A stretch of DNA of 56,321 nucleotides from Martelella mediterranea. GTDB taxonomy: Bacteria > Pseudomonadota > Alphaproteobacteria > Rhizobiales > Rhizobiaceae. A program made the position numbers and the translations under genes. The stretch spans positions 1-56,321 of the forward strand of contig NZ_JAINWJ010000053.1 of NCBI RefSeq assembly GCF_021021415.1, in the 5' to 3' direction. The notes below the pieces were generated by a model, which saw nothing but the letters and a program-made list of their open reading frames with translations, did not search any database and was not told the origin of the DNA. Shown piece after piece: positions 17,054 through 24,522 of the stretch; positions within the stretch are counted from its first letter, which is position 1, and every line of letters starts with the position of its first letter.

Positions 17054-18085
17054 TCAGAAGGTGGCGATCAGCTTCAGCCCACCGAGAACCAGTGTGGCGA
17101 TGAAGATTGTCTCCAGCGTCACGAAGGCAATCGCGCGCCAGCCGACCACCATGACCTGGGCAAGCGAAATCTTCATGCCGACGGCGGCGATAGCGATCAC
17201 GAGCAACCAGCGTGACAGGGTCCCGGTGAACTCCACGACCTCTTCGGGCATCCAGCCGACACTGTTGATGGCCGCGAATATCAGGAACCAGATTACGAAT
17301 TGCGGCAGAATCGGGGTTCCCTCGGCGTGCTGTCCGCCCTTGCGCCGCCAGTAGATCGAAATCACCAGCACGATGGGCGCCAGCATGCTGACCCGCAACA
17401 GCTTGACAAGCGTCGCGATTTCCCCGGTTTCCTCCGAGACCGAAAAGCCTGCACCGACAACCTGTGCGACATCGTGGATCGTCCCGCCGAGGAAGACGCC
17501 GGTCTCTATCATCGACAGATCGAAATACTGAATCAGGATCGGATAGACGATCATCGCCACCGTCGACAGCAACGTAACCGAGAGCACAGTGAAGATCAGA
17601 TTGTTCTCCGAGCGCTCGTCCTTGGGCAGACATGCCGCAATCGCCATCGCCGCCGATGCCCCGCATACCGCGACGGCGCCGCCGGTCAGGATGGCGAAAC
17701 GCGGGCCCTGCCTGAGCGAGGACGCGATGAGAGTGGCGAACAGGATCGTCGCACCGACGCCGAGAACCACCAGAAGAATTGTCCAGACGCCCAGCAAGGC
17801 AAAGATATCGACACTGATCCGGGCGCCCAGCAAGGCAACGCCGGACCGCAGGATTGTCCGCGAGGCAAACTGGATACCCGGCGCCGAGGCGCTTTCCTCG
17901 CTTAGAAAGTTCATGGCAATGCCAAAGAGCAGCGCCATCAGCATCGTCGGCGCCTGATAGTTGTCCGATACGAACTGCGCGGCCCCGGCCACGAGGGTTG
18001 CGGCAAAGATGCCTGGCAGCAGCTGCCGCCACCGGGAGAGGCGTTCGCTCAGAGGACCAGCGCTCATGGTCAATTTCGTTATCAT
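17054..18085 (-). CDS. YeiH-family putative sulfate exporter
   Basis: A 343-residue membrane protein; the start at 18085 (MITKLTMSAG) follows AAGGA, while an in-frame ATG at 18121 is possible. About ten helices carry the YeiH signatures: LLFGIAMNFL, RSGVALLGARIS, VCGASAAMAIAACL and GGTIHDVAQVVGAGF. The family is annotated as putative sulfate exporters, and members occur in organosulfonate-degradation loci, where sulfite or sulfate must leave the cell; others are regulated by LysR proteins and have unproven roles. An ATTGTCNACAAT site (reverse orientation) lies at 18150-18161. Its presence amid acid transporters is the best clue to the island substrate. Confidence 0.88.
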   Translation of the reverse strand: MITKLTMSAGPLSERLSRWRQLLPGIFAATLVAGAAQFVSDNYQAPTMLMALLFGIAMNFLSEESASAPGIQFASRTILRSGVALLGARISVDIFALLGVWTILLVVLGVGATILFATLIASSLRQGPRFAILTGGAVAVCGASAAMAIAACLPKDERSENNLIFTVLSVTLLSTVAMIVYPILIQYFDLSMIETGVFLGGTIHDVAQVVGAGFSVSEETGEIATLVKLLRVSMLAPIVLVISIYWRRKGGQHAEGTPILPQFVIWFLIFAAINSVGWMPEEVVEFTGTLSRWLLVIAIAAVGMKISLAQVMVVGWRAIAFVTLETIFIATLVLGGLKLIATF

Positions 18086-18149
18086 ACCGCGTGCGTCCTT
18101 CAATTGTATGTCACAAGCCATAACTCATCGAGTTTACGATCATAATACG

Positions 18150-18177
18150 ATTGTTGACAATTACACTGTTGTCAATA
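18150..18177. promoter_or_regulatory. ATTGTCNACAAT operator-like site plus half-site upstream of yeiH
   Basis: ATTGTTGACAAT (18150-18161) is the reverse complement of ATTGTCAACAAT. A second, weaker element, TGTTGTCAATAG, follows at 18166-18177. The pair sits about 65-90 bp before the yeiH start and just after the stop of the MmgE/PrpD gene. Confidence 0.6.
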
Positions 18178-18182
18178 GCGCA

Positions 18183-19544
18183 TCATGCCTTAAAGGCCGG
18201 AAACCGCCCCCCGTTGTCGGCAAGGTCGCGAACAACCTCAACCACCCTGTTGCGCTTCATCCCAGCGACCTGCTCCGGCGCAATCGCGAGGAATTTTCGA
18301 CTTACATCGTCGAACTGCAGGGGGTTTGCCGGCATTCCCACCGGCGCATCGGTTTCGAGATGCACGGTACCGCCGCTCGCAAGGTCGATCTCGACCCGTC
18401 CGCAGCGCGCTTTGGGAAACCGTTCCGTGCACTGGCGATCTTCGAACACCTGGGTCCGGGCCGCCAGGGCCTGCACCTCCGATCTTTCGATCACCTCCAT
18501 CCGCATTTCCCGTGCGGAAACGTCGCCGTACAGGGCGGCCAGCGCAAATATCACCGGCAATGAGAATTTCGCCGCCGAAACCGAGGGCACCGGAAACCGG
18601 GTCAGGGCGGCGCTCGCTTTGTACCCATAAATCCGCACCGCGATGATATCGTCGGGATCTGAAGCCTGACCCGCGTGGGATTCCAGCGCCATGGTGATGG
18701 ACGGAATGGCGTGTCCGCAGGCCATGAACCTCTTGTGGTAGGCGTTATGCACCTCGAAATCCTCCGGAGCGGAGGACAGCTGACGGTCGATAAAGCTCCG
18801 GTCGCACTCACCGGCATAGGCGCGGATGAAGCCGTCGGGGGCCTCGAAAACATCGGCCGGGCCCGTGACGCCGCCTTTGGCGGCCAATGCCGCCATCAAT
18901 CCTGTTACACAGGCATTCGCCCCGTGACTGTGGCGCGAAGACGCCCCGGTCGGCAGAAAAGCAAAGAGCCCCCCTGCCCCGTTGGCTGCGATGCCAAACG
19001 CATCGGTCTGCTGTTTGCGCGACAGGCCAAGAATCACCCCCGCGGTCGCGCAGGCCGCAAACGGACCGATCGCCCCGGTCGAGTGGAACCCGGTCTTGCG
19101 CAGACCGGCGTCCATGCTACGCACCAATCGGCCGGCGACTTCATAGCCGGCAACCGCCCCGCGCAAGACCCGCCGCATCGGCAGATTGCCTGATTGCGCC
19201 AGCGCCAGGGCGACAGGAAAGACGGTGGCCGACAAATGCATGCCCGAAGCGAGCGCATGAGCATCGTCGATGTCCTCGACGGTTGCGAGAAAGCCGTGAA
19301 CATAAGCCGCCCCCGCCACGCTGATCCGCTCCGGACGATGCAACAGGCGCGCCGGCCCCTCGCCGAAGGCATTTGCCATCAGCGGCAGGGCCGCGTCCGA
19401 AGGCGCGGCCAGCGTAGCGGCCAGAAAGTCCAGGAAACAAAGCTTGATCTCTTGCGTGACCGCGCCCGGCAACGGGCGCGATCCCACCCATTCAGTCAGT
19501 TCGGCAAGTTGCTCGCTCAGGGTCTGTGTCGGGTCTGGGGACAT
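18183..19544 (-). CDS. MmgE/PrpD-family protein (dehydratase/decarboxylase/epimerase fold)
   Basis: A 453-residue protein from start 19544 (MSPDPTQTLSEQLAELTEWV), preceded by GAAGG. It shows an all-helical first domain with the SVAGAAYVHGFLATVEDIDD segment, followed by HLSATVFPVALALAQ, YEVAGRLVRSMDAGLRKTGF and TGASSRHSHGANA, and ends with a smaller alpha/beta domain. MmgE/PrpD proteins include 2-methylcitrate dehydratase, cis-aconitate decarboxylase and iminodisuccinate epimerase, all acting on polycarboxylates. With two tricarboxylate-type importers nearby, a polycarboxylate substrate is plausible but not shown. Divergent from the SDR operon. Confidence 0.9.
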   Translation of the reverse strand: MSPDPTQTLSEQLAELTEWVGSRPLPGAVTQEIKLCFLDFLAATLAAPSDAALPLMANAFGEGPARLLHRPERISVAGAAYVHGFLATVEDIDDAHALASGMHLSATVFPVALALAQSGNLPMRRVLRGAVAGYEVAGRLVRSMDAGLRKTGFHSTGAIGPFAACATAGVILGLSRKQQTDAFGIAANGAGGLFAFLPTGASSRHSHGANACVTGLMAALAAKGGVTGPADVFEAPDGFIRAYAGECDRSFIDRQLSSAPEDFEVHNAYHKRFMACGHAIPSITMALESHAGQASDPDDIIAVRIYGYKASAALTRFPVPSVSAAKFSLPVIFALAALYGDVSAREMRMEVIERSEVQALAARTQVFEDRQCTERFPKARCGRVEIDLASGGTVHLETDAPVGMPANPLQFDDVSRKFLAIAPEQVAGMKRNRVVEVVRDLADNGGRFPAFKA

Positions 19545-19600
19545 GTACCGTGCCTTCTCTGTCGTGCTGAAAACCTGCACCCGAACTTAGGCCTGTTGAC

Positions 19601-19617
19601 TTGCATGTAGCAACATG
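19601..19617. promoter_or_regulatory. Candidate operator in the MmgE/SDR divergent region
   Basis: Two overlapping interrupted palindromes: TTGC-ATGTA-GCAA (19601-19613) and CATGT-AGCA-ACATG (19604-19617). They lie between divergent genes, where a MarR or GntR dimer could bind. The MarR gene closing the SDR operon is the nearest candidate. No second copy was found. Confidence 0.3.
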
Positions 19618-19682
19618 TTTTTTTGACGCCGAACCGCCAGACCGGCACAGATTACCAATTCCAATCCGAAAAGGCCGCTAAA

Positions 19683-20465
19683 ATGAGCATTCAGATCTCG
19701 CTTGAAGGTAAGGTCGCCATCGTTACGGGCGGGCGCAGACAACTGGGCGCGGCGCAGGCAATCCGGCTTGCCGAATGCGGCGCCGATGTCTGCATCGCCG
19801 ATATCGCCGATGACGATCACATGCAGCAGACCTGCGCCGCGATCGAAGCCCTGGGACGCCGCTCCTTGCCGGTGGTCTGTGACGTAGCAGACCGGGCGCA
19901 GGTCAAACAGATGGTAGCGCGTTGTACAGCGGAACTCGGGCGCATCGACATCCTTGTGAACAATGCCGGGATCTCGAGCCGCGAAACCCTCATGCACGTG
20001 ACCGACGAGGAATGGGACGCGGTTTTCAACATCAATCTCAAAGGGCTGGTGATGTGCGCACGCTATGCCGCCGAGCAGATGATCGCGCAAGGCCAGGGCG
20101 GCACGATCGTCAACCTGTCGTCGTCTACGGGGCTCAACGCCAATGTCAGCCGCGGCCCCTACTCGGTCTCGAAAGCCGGGGTCATCATGGCGACAAAACT
20201 GCTGGCTCGCGAGCTTGGTGAGCACAACATCACTGTCAACGCGCTGGCACCGGGATTTACCTCGACCGCCAAGATCGGCGGGCGCGACGGCCAGATGTTC
20301 TATCGAGGCGAAAACGAAACCGACAAGGTCATGGCCAAGCTGGCGATCCAACGTCAGGGCGAGCCCGTCGATTATGCCAACGCGGTCCTCTACCTCGCCT
20401 CGGAGCTGGGGTCCTATGTCACCGGCATCACCATTCCGGTCGACGGCGGGTTCACCATTCGCTGA
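19683..20465 (+). CDS. Short-chain dehydrogenase/reductase (SDR 1)
   Basis: A 260-residue classical SDR, starting at ATG 19683 (MSIQISLEGKVAIVTGGRRQ). The coenzyme loop is TGGRRQLG (15-22), a slightly unusual form of TGxxxGxG with Arg-Arg in the middle. NNAG is at 93-96; the catalytic set is Ser147/148, Tyr160 and Lys164 (YSVSK). The acidic Asp40 at the end of the second strand favours NAD over NADP. It heads the operon SDR1-DH1-SDR2-DH2-marR, sharing one base with the next gene (TGATG). It probably oxidises a secondary alcohol of an imported hydroxy acid or sugar acid. Confidence 0.93.
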   Translation: MSIQISLEGKVAIVTGGRRQLGAAQAIRLAECGADVCIADIADDDHMQQTCAAIEALGRRSLPVVCDVADRAQVKQMVARCTAELGRIDILVNNAGISSRETLMHVTDEEWDAVFNINLKGLVMCARYAAEQMIAQGQGGTIVNLSSSTGLNANVSRGPYSVSKAGVIMATKLLARELGEHNITVNALAPGFTSTAKIGGRDGQMFYRGENETDKVMAKLAIQRQGEPVDYANAVLYLASELGSYVTGITIPVDGGFTIR

Positions 20466-21466
20466 TGGCTGTCAAACCCATGCGCATTCCGCTCTATGTC
20501 ACCGAACCGATCCATTCCGAAGCCGAGCATCTGCTGCGTAGCAAGACCGACGTCGCTTTCGGAACCGAAGAGCTGACGCGCGAGGCGGTTCTTGAACGGG
20601 TCGCTGGAGCACAGGTCATCCTGTCGAAAACCGATCCAGTCCTGATCGACGCCCAACTGATGACAGCCGCCCCGGCGCTGCGCCATGTCGCCCGGCACGG
20701 CACCGGTTACAGCAACGTGGATCTGGACCACGCCACCCGCAACGGCATCGCGGTATCGATCGCCGCCGGTGTCAACACGGGGGCGATATCGGAGTACACG
20801 ATCGGTCTGATGTTCGCGGCCGCCCGCTGCCTCCCGCAGGCAAGCGCCGCCTGTCTGAATGGCACGCCGGACCGGCAGGCCTTTGCCGGGCTTGAAGTCA
20901 CCGGCAAGACCTTCGGGATCGTCGGTGTCGGGCGGATCGGGCGGGCTGTAGTCGAACGAGTGACGGCACTTGGCATGCGGGTGTTAGCCCATCATCCCCG
21001 GCCCTCATCGCGTGGCCTGTCCGACCTGCCGCTGGAACTGGTCGGACTGGAGCGCCTGCTGGCAGAAAGCGACGTGATCTCCCTGCACACCCCGCTCACC
21101 GCAGAGACCCGCAACCTAATCGGCGCGGACCAGTTCGCGCGGATGAAATCGACCGCCATCCTGCTGAACCTCTCGCGCGGCGGTGTGGTTGACGAAGCAG
21201 CGCTTCATGACGCGCTGGCGGAAAAACGCATCTTTGCGGCGGCGACGGATGTTCTGGCAAACGAGCCGGTGCGCAGCAGCGAGCCGCTCTTGCAGATGAA
21301 CAACTGTATCGTGCTGCCGCATATCGCCGCCATGACGTTCGATACCCAGCGCAACATCGCCATGACGGCGGCACGGCAATGCCTCGCCACCCTGTCCGGC
21401 GGCATCCCCGACAATGTCGTCAACCCGGACGCTCTCGAACATCCGAAATGGAAGGACGTGCATTGA
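20465..21466 (+). CDS. D-isomer-specific 2-hydroxyacid dehydrogenase (DH1)
   Basis: A 333-residue NAD-dependent dehydrogenase of the SerA/D-lactate dehydrogenase family. The Rossmann motif is GIVGVGRIGRAVVERV; the catalytic triad is represented by Arg in NLSRGGVVDE, Glu in LANEPV and His in VLPHIAAMT. The N-terminal substrate domain has RHGTGYSNVDLD, the carboxylate-binding loop. It lacks the regulatory ACT domain of biosynthetic SerA, as expected for a catabolic enzyme. ATG 20465 overlaps the SDR1 stop, and its own stop overlaps SDR2 in the same way, so the genes are tightly coupled. Interconverts a 2-hydroxy acid and its 2-keto acid. Confidence 0.93.
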   Translation: MAVKPMRIPLYVTEPIHSEAEHLLRSKTDVAFGTEELTREAVLERVAGAQVILSKTDPVLIDAQLMTAAPALRHVARHGTGYSNVDLDHATRNGIAVSIAAGVNTGAISEYTIGLMFAAARCLPQASAACLNGTPDRQAFAGLEVTGKTFGIVGVGRIGRAVVERVTALGMRVLAHHPRPSSRGLSDLPLELVGLERLLAESDVISLHTPLTAETRNLIGADQFARMKSTAILLNLSRGGVVDEAALHDALAEKRIFAAATDVLANEPVRSSEPLLQMNNCIVLPHIAAMTFDTQRNIAMTAARQCLATLSGGIPDNVVNPDALEHPKWKDVH

Positions 21467-22287
21467 TGTCGCTTTTTTCTCTCAACGGCAGAACCGCCGT
21501 CATCACCGGCGCATCCGGTGCCATCGGCGGCGCCATCGCCCGCGGATTCGCCGAGGCCGGCGCCAACCTGGCGTTGACCTACAATTCCAATCCCGCCCGG
21601 CTGGAGGCGCTGGCCGATGACCTTGCCGCGCAGGGGGCGCGGCCGGCCGTGTCGCAGGTCGATGTCCAGTCCGAATCCGCGCTCCGGGCGCATTGCGCGG
21701 AGACGCTGGAGCGGTTCGGCGGCATCGACATCCTGGTCAACTGCGCCGGCGGCAATATCAAGGCGGCGATGACCGGTGGCGATACCGGCTTTTTCAACCT
21801 GGACGCCAGCGCCATCAGCGAGACCCTGAACCTGAACATCATGGGCGGGGCCGTACTGCCCTGCCTGGTCTACGGGCCCAGTATTGCGAAGAGCCGGTTC
21901 GGCGGCTCGATGATCAATGTCACCTCGATGAACGCCTTTCGTCCGCTGGAAGGACGCCCCGCCTACGCCGCGGCCAAGGCGGCGGTCAACAACTTCACCC
22001 AATGGCTCGCCTGTCATGTCGCGCAGAACTATTCGCCGGAAATGCGCGTGAACGCGATCGCCCCGGGGTTCTTTCCCAACGAACGCGCCCGGCTGACGCT
22101 CTTCGAGGAGGACGGCTCGCTGTCTGCACGCGGACAGAGAATCGTCGATCTGACGCCGATGGCCCGGCTCGGCGAGGTCGAAGACCTGATCGGGACCGCA
22201 CTCTGGTACGCGTCGAACGCTTCTCGCTACGTGACCGGAACCACCACCGCCGTCGATGGCGGCTTCAACGCCTATTCCGGAGTCTGA
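21466..22287 (+). CDS. Short-chain dehydrogenase/reductase (SDR 2), fructuronate-reductase-like
   Basis: A 273-residue SDR with TGASGAIGGAIA (14-25), NCAGG in place of NNAG, and a catalytic set Ser154, Tyr167 and Lys171 (YAAAK). A long insert around 100-118 (AAMTGGDTGFFNLDASAISE) and the FNERARLTLFEEDG-type tail resemble SDR-type D-mannonate/fructuronate oxidoreductases. ATG 21466 overlaps the DH1 stop by one base. Probably acts on a second stereocentre or second keto acid of the same pathway. The uronate link is from family resemblance only. Confidence 0.9.
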   Translation: MSLFSLNGRTAVITGASGAIGGAIARGFAEAGANLALTYNSNPARLEALADDLAAQGARPAVSQVDVQSESALRAHCAETLERFGGIDILVNCAGGNIKAAMTGGDTGFFNLDASAISETLNLNIMGGAVLPCLVYGPSIAKSRFGGSMINVTSMNAFRPLEGRPAYAAAKAAVNNFTQWLACHVAQNYSPEMRVNAIAPGFFPNERARLTLFEEDGSLSARGQRIVDLTPMARLGEVEDLIGTALWYASNASRYVTGTTTAVDGGFNAYSGV

Positions 22288-22288
22288 G

Positions 22289-23239
22289 ATGCGCAAACCT
22301 TACCACGTCCTCGTGCTTGGAAACGTGCGGCCCGAGGGTCTCGACCTGCTGCGGGAGTTTGCCGAATTGACGATCCTACCCGAACCGCCCCGGAAGGCCG
22401 ATATCCTGAAGGCGATCCCGGCGGCCGATGCCGTGCTGCATAAGATCGCCAAGACGGATGCCGAGATCGTCGCGGCGCAAACCAGGGTGCAGATCATTGC
22501 CCGGCACGGCGTCGGGCTCGACGATCTTGACCTCGATGCGATCCGCGCCGCCAATATCCCGGTCTCGATCACCCCGGCCGCCAATTCCAATGCAGTGGCC
22601 GAGGCGACGCTGGGCCTGACCCTCGCGGCCCTGCGCAAGGTCACGCAGGGCGAGCGGATGATCAAGGAAAGCCGCGCCTGGGCCCGCGAAAACCTGATGG
22701 GGCGCGAACTGGCGCATGCCACCGTCGGCATCGTCGGGTTCGGACGCATCGGGCAGCGCACCGCTCGCTTGTTCCATGCCTTTGGCGCGCGTGTCGTCGT
22801 ATATGACGCCATGCCGGAGATGCTCGACGATTGCCCTTATGAGACCGCCCCGCTCGATGGGCTTCTGGCGCAGGCGGATGTGGTCTGCCTGCATTGTCCG
22901 CTGATGCACGACACGTGGCATCTGATGAACGAAGAGCGTATCGGTCGGATGAAGACCGGATCACTGCTGGTCAACACCTCGCGCGGTGGTCTGATCGACA
23001 CTGCGGCGCTGACCCAGGCCCTCGAAGCCGGCAAGATCGACGGCGCCGCGCTCGACGTGTTCGACGCCGAACCGCCCGATTTCGATGATCCGCTCTTTGC
23101 CCTGCCTCAAGTCGTCACCACACCGCATGTGGCCGCTATGACCCGCGAGGCGCAGATCGCCATGGCTGTCGGCGCGGCAAATGAAATTCGTCGCGTCCTG
23201 GTGGACAACATCGGCCCCTCTAATGATATATTCGCCTGA
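22289..23239 (+). CDS. D-isomer-specific 2-hydroxyacid dehydrogenase (DH2)
   Basis: A 316-residue relative of DH1, starting at ATG 22289 one base after the SDR2 stop. It has ARHGVGLDDLDLD in the substrate loop, GIVGFGRIGQRTARLFHAFG in the Rossmann fold, Arg in NTSRGGLIDT, Glu in DAEPP and His in TPHVAAMT. DH1 and DH2 share layout but differ widely in sequence, so they likely differ in stereo- or substrate specificity. The pairing SDR-DH, SDR-DH in one operon is unusual. No ACT domain; cytoplasmic, NAD-dependent. Confidence 0.93.
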   Translation: MRKPYHVLVLGNVRPEGLDLLREFAELTILPEPPRKADILKAIPAADAVLHKIAKTDAEIVAAQTRVQIIARHGVGLDDLDLDAIRAANIPVSITPAANSNAVAEATLGLTLAALRKVTQGERMIKESRAWARENLMGRELAHATVGIVGFGRIGQRTARLFHAFGARVVVYDAMPEMLDDCPYETAPLDGLLAQADVVCLHCPLMHDTWHLMNEERIGRMKTGSLLVNTSRGGLIDTAALTQALEAGKIDGAALDVFDAEPPDFDDPLFALPQVVTTPHVAAMTREAQIAMAVGAANEIRRVLVDNIGPSNDIFA

Positions 23240-23265
23240 TCGCTTCCCAAAACCTCTGGGCCCGG

Positions 23266-23781
23266 ATGACCGACGACACAGACCTGAAGAACGTACCCGT
23301 CCGACGCCTGCCGGTTGCCCGGTTCAACAAGCAGGTGAACCTTACCCTATCGCGCCTTTTGAAAGCGGCCGACAGCGACCTGTCGCGCGAGCAGGAGGTC
23401 ATTTTACGCCAGTTGCGTGTCAGCGACGGGATCAATCAGGTGGCCCTGTCGACGCTTGTCGACCAGGACAGCAACAATATCTCGCGCACACTCGGCCTGC
23501 TGGAACGACGGGGCCTGATCCGCCGGGTCACCAGCCCGAAAGATCGGCGGAGCCAGATCGTCAAGATCACCGAAAGCGGCATCGCTGCGCATGCAAAGGC
23601 CTATGGCGCGATCACGCAGTATTGGACCGCCGCATTCGACGGTTTCTCCGACGAGGAGATCGAGGCGTTTCGCGACTTAATGTGGCGCATGACCAGCAAC
23701 CTTGAGAGATTTCAGCGGCGTCACGCGGAAGATCAGGCCAAGGATCGCAATGGCAGCCCGACGCCACCGGGATCGCCGTGA
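23266..23781 (+). CDS. MarR-family transcriptional regulator
   Basis: A 171-residue winged-helix regulator. The core runs from about residue 40 to 110: LREQLRVSDG-type recognition region, ALSTLVDQDSNNISRTLGLL (recognition helix), then RRGLIRRVTSPKDRRSQIVK, the wing with its conserved Asp-Arg-Arg. A hydrophilic tail ends in QAKDRNGSPTPPGSP. It lies 26 bp after DH2 as the last gene of the operon and may respond to its substrate. A possible operator is the interrupted palindrome at 19601-19617. Confidence 0.9.
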   Translation: MTDDTDLKNVPVRRLPVARFNKQVNLTLSRLLKAADSDLSREQEVILRQLRVSDGINQVALSTLVDQDSNNISRTLGLLERRGLIRRVTSPKDRRSQIVKITESGIAAHAKAYGAITQYWTAAFDGFSDEEIEAFRDLMWRMTSNLERFQRRHAEDQAKDRNGSPTPPGSP

Positions 23782-23952
23782 GGACAGTTTCGGACCATCC
23801 GAGCACTTCTGGCTCAAGAAAATCGCGACGGGCTCCGACAGTGCATCGGCGTCAACGGCTCGGATTACACACGCACCGTGAGCGCGCGGCGATGGCATCG
23901 TAAAGTTAAAGACCCCGGTCAAAAGCCTCGCCCTCCGCTCTCGCTTATGCGG

Positions 23953-24044
23953 TGTCATTCGGCGTGGTACCGAGTCCCCACACACTTTAAACATTTCAAA
24001 GACTTATCGTGTCGATCGGCGTCGAACCCCTATGCCAATTTACA
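23953..24044 (+). repeat. 92-bp TGT...ACA element, copy B
   Basis: The same element as copies A and C, on the plus strand, starting TGTCATTCGGCGTGG and ending GCCAATTTACA, with the conserved core TTTCAAAGACTTATCG. It fills much of the 309-bp gap between the MarR gene and the thioesterase; the remaining bases show nothing recognisable. It ends 46 bp before the thioesterase GTG, so it may influence that promoter. No flanking target duplication is evident by eye. Confidence 0.85.
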
Positions 24045-24090
24045 GTATAAATCCTCTGTCCCTCCTGCGCTCAGTGCAGAAGGAAAATAG

Positions 24091-24522
24091 GTGGCCGGAT
24101 TTTACTCCGCCCGCGACCGAATTATTCCGCCGCTTCCGTGGCCGACTTTTGCACCGCCGTTCTCACGGCGGGAAGACAGCGGCTTCACCTACGCGCTTGA
24201 AACCGGCGAGGCACATGCCAACGCCATCGGCCTGGTCCATGGCGGGGTGATCGCCGGTCTCGCCGACCAGGCGATCGCACTCGTCGCCTGGCGGGCGGCC
24301 GACCGGGCGCCGGTGGTAACCGTCGAGATGAGCACGCGCTTCACCGACAGCACAAGACCCGGCGCCCGCCTTGAGGCCGAAGCAGCGGTGCGGCAGACAT
24401 CAGGCGCTATGATGTTCGTCGACGCCGCGGTGCGAGAAGGCGAGAGAACCGTCGCGCTGGCGACGGCGGTGATGAAGATCGCGCGTAAGGGAGGGCCGGA
24501 TGGCGCACGCAAACAAGGCTGA
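24091..24522 (+). CDS. PaaI-family hotdog-fold thioesterase
   Basis: A 143-residue protein starting at GTG 24091. The hotdog signature is LVHGGVIAGLADQAIALVAW, with the central helix packed after the HGG motif, followed by VTVEMSTRFTDSTRPGARLE. PaaI-type enzymes hydrolyse acyl-CoA esters. Its end overlaps the CoA-transferase start by 23 bp, so the pair is co-transcribed and probably acts on the same acyl-CoA pool. Substrate unknown; the GTG start is the only one that preserves the full fold. Confidence 0.88.
   Translation: MAGFYSARDRIIPPLPWPTFAPPFSRREDSGFTYALETGEAHANAIGLVHGGVIAGLADQAIALVAWRAADRAPVVTVEMSTRFTDSTRPGARLEAEAAVRQTSGAMMFVDAAVREGERTVALATAVMKIARKGGPDGARKQG

Noticed and set aside
15996-18085. 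Proof of an organosulfonate pathway from kinase plus YeiH
   Set aside because: No sulfoacetaldehyde acetyltransferase, sulfolactate lyase or cysteate lyase is present. The idea is kept only as a hypothesis in the findings.
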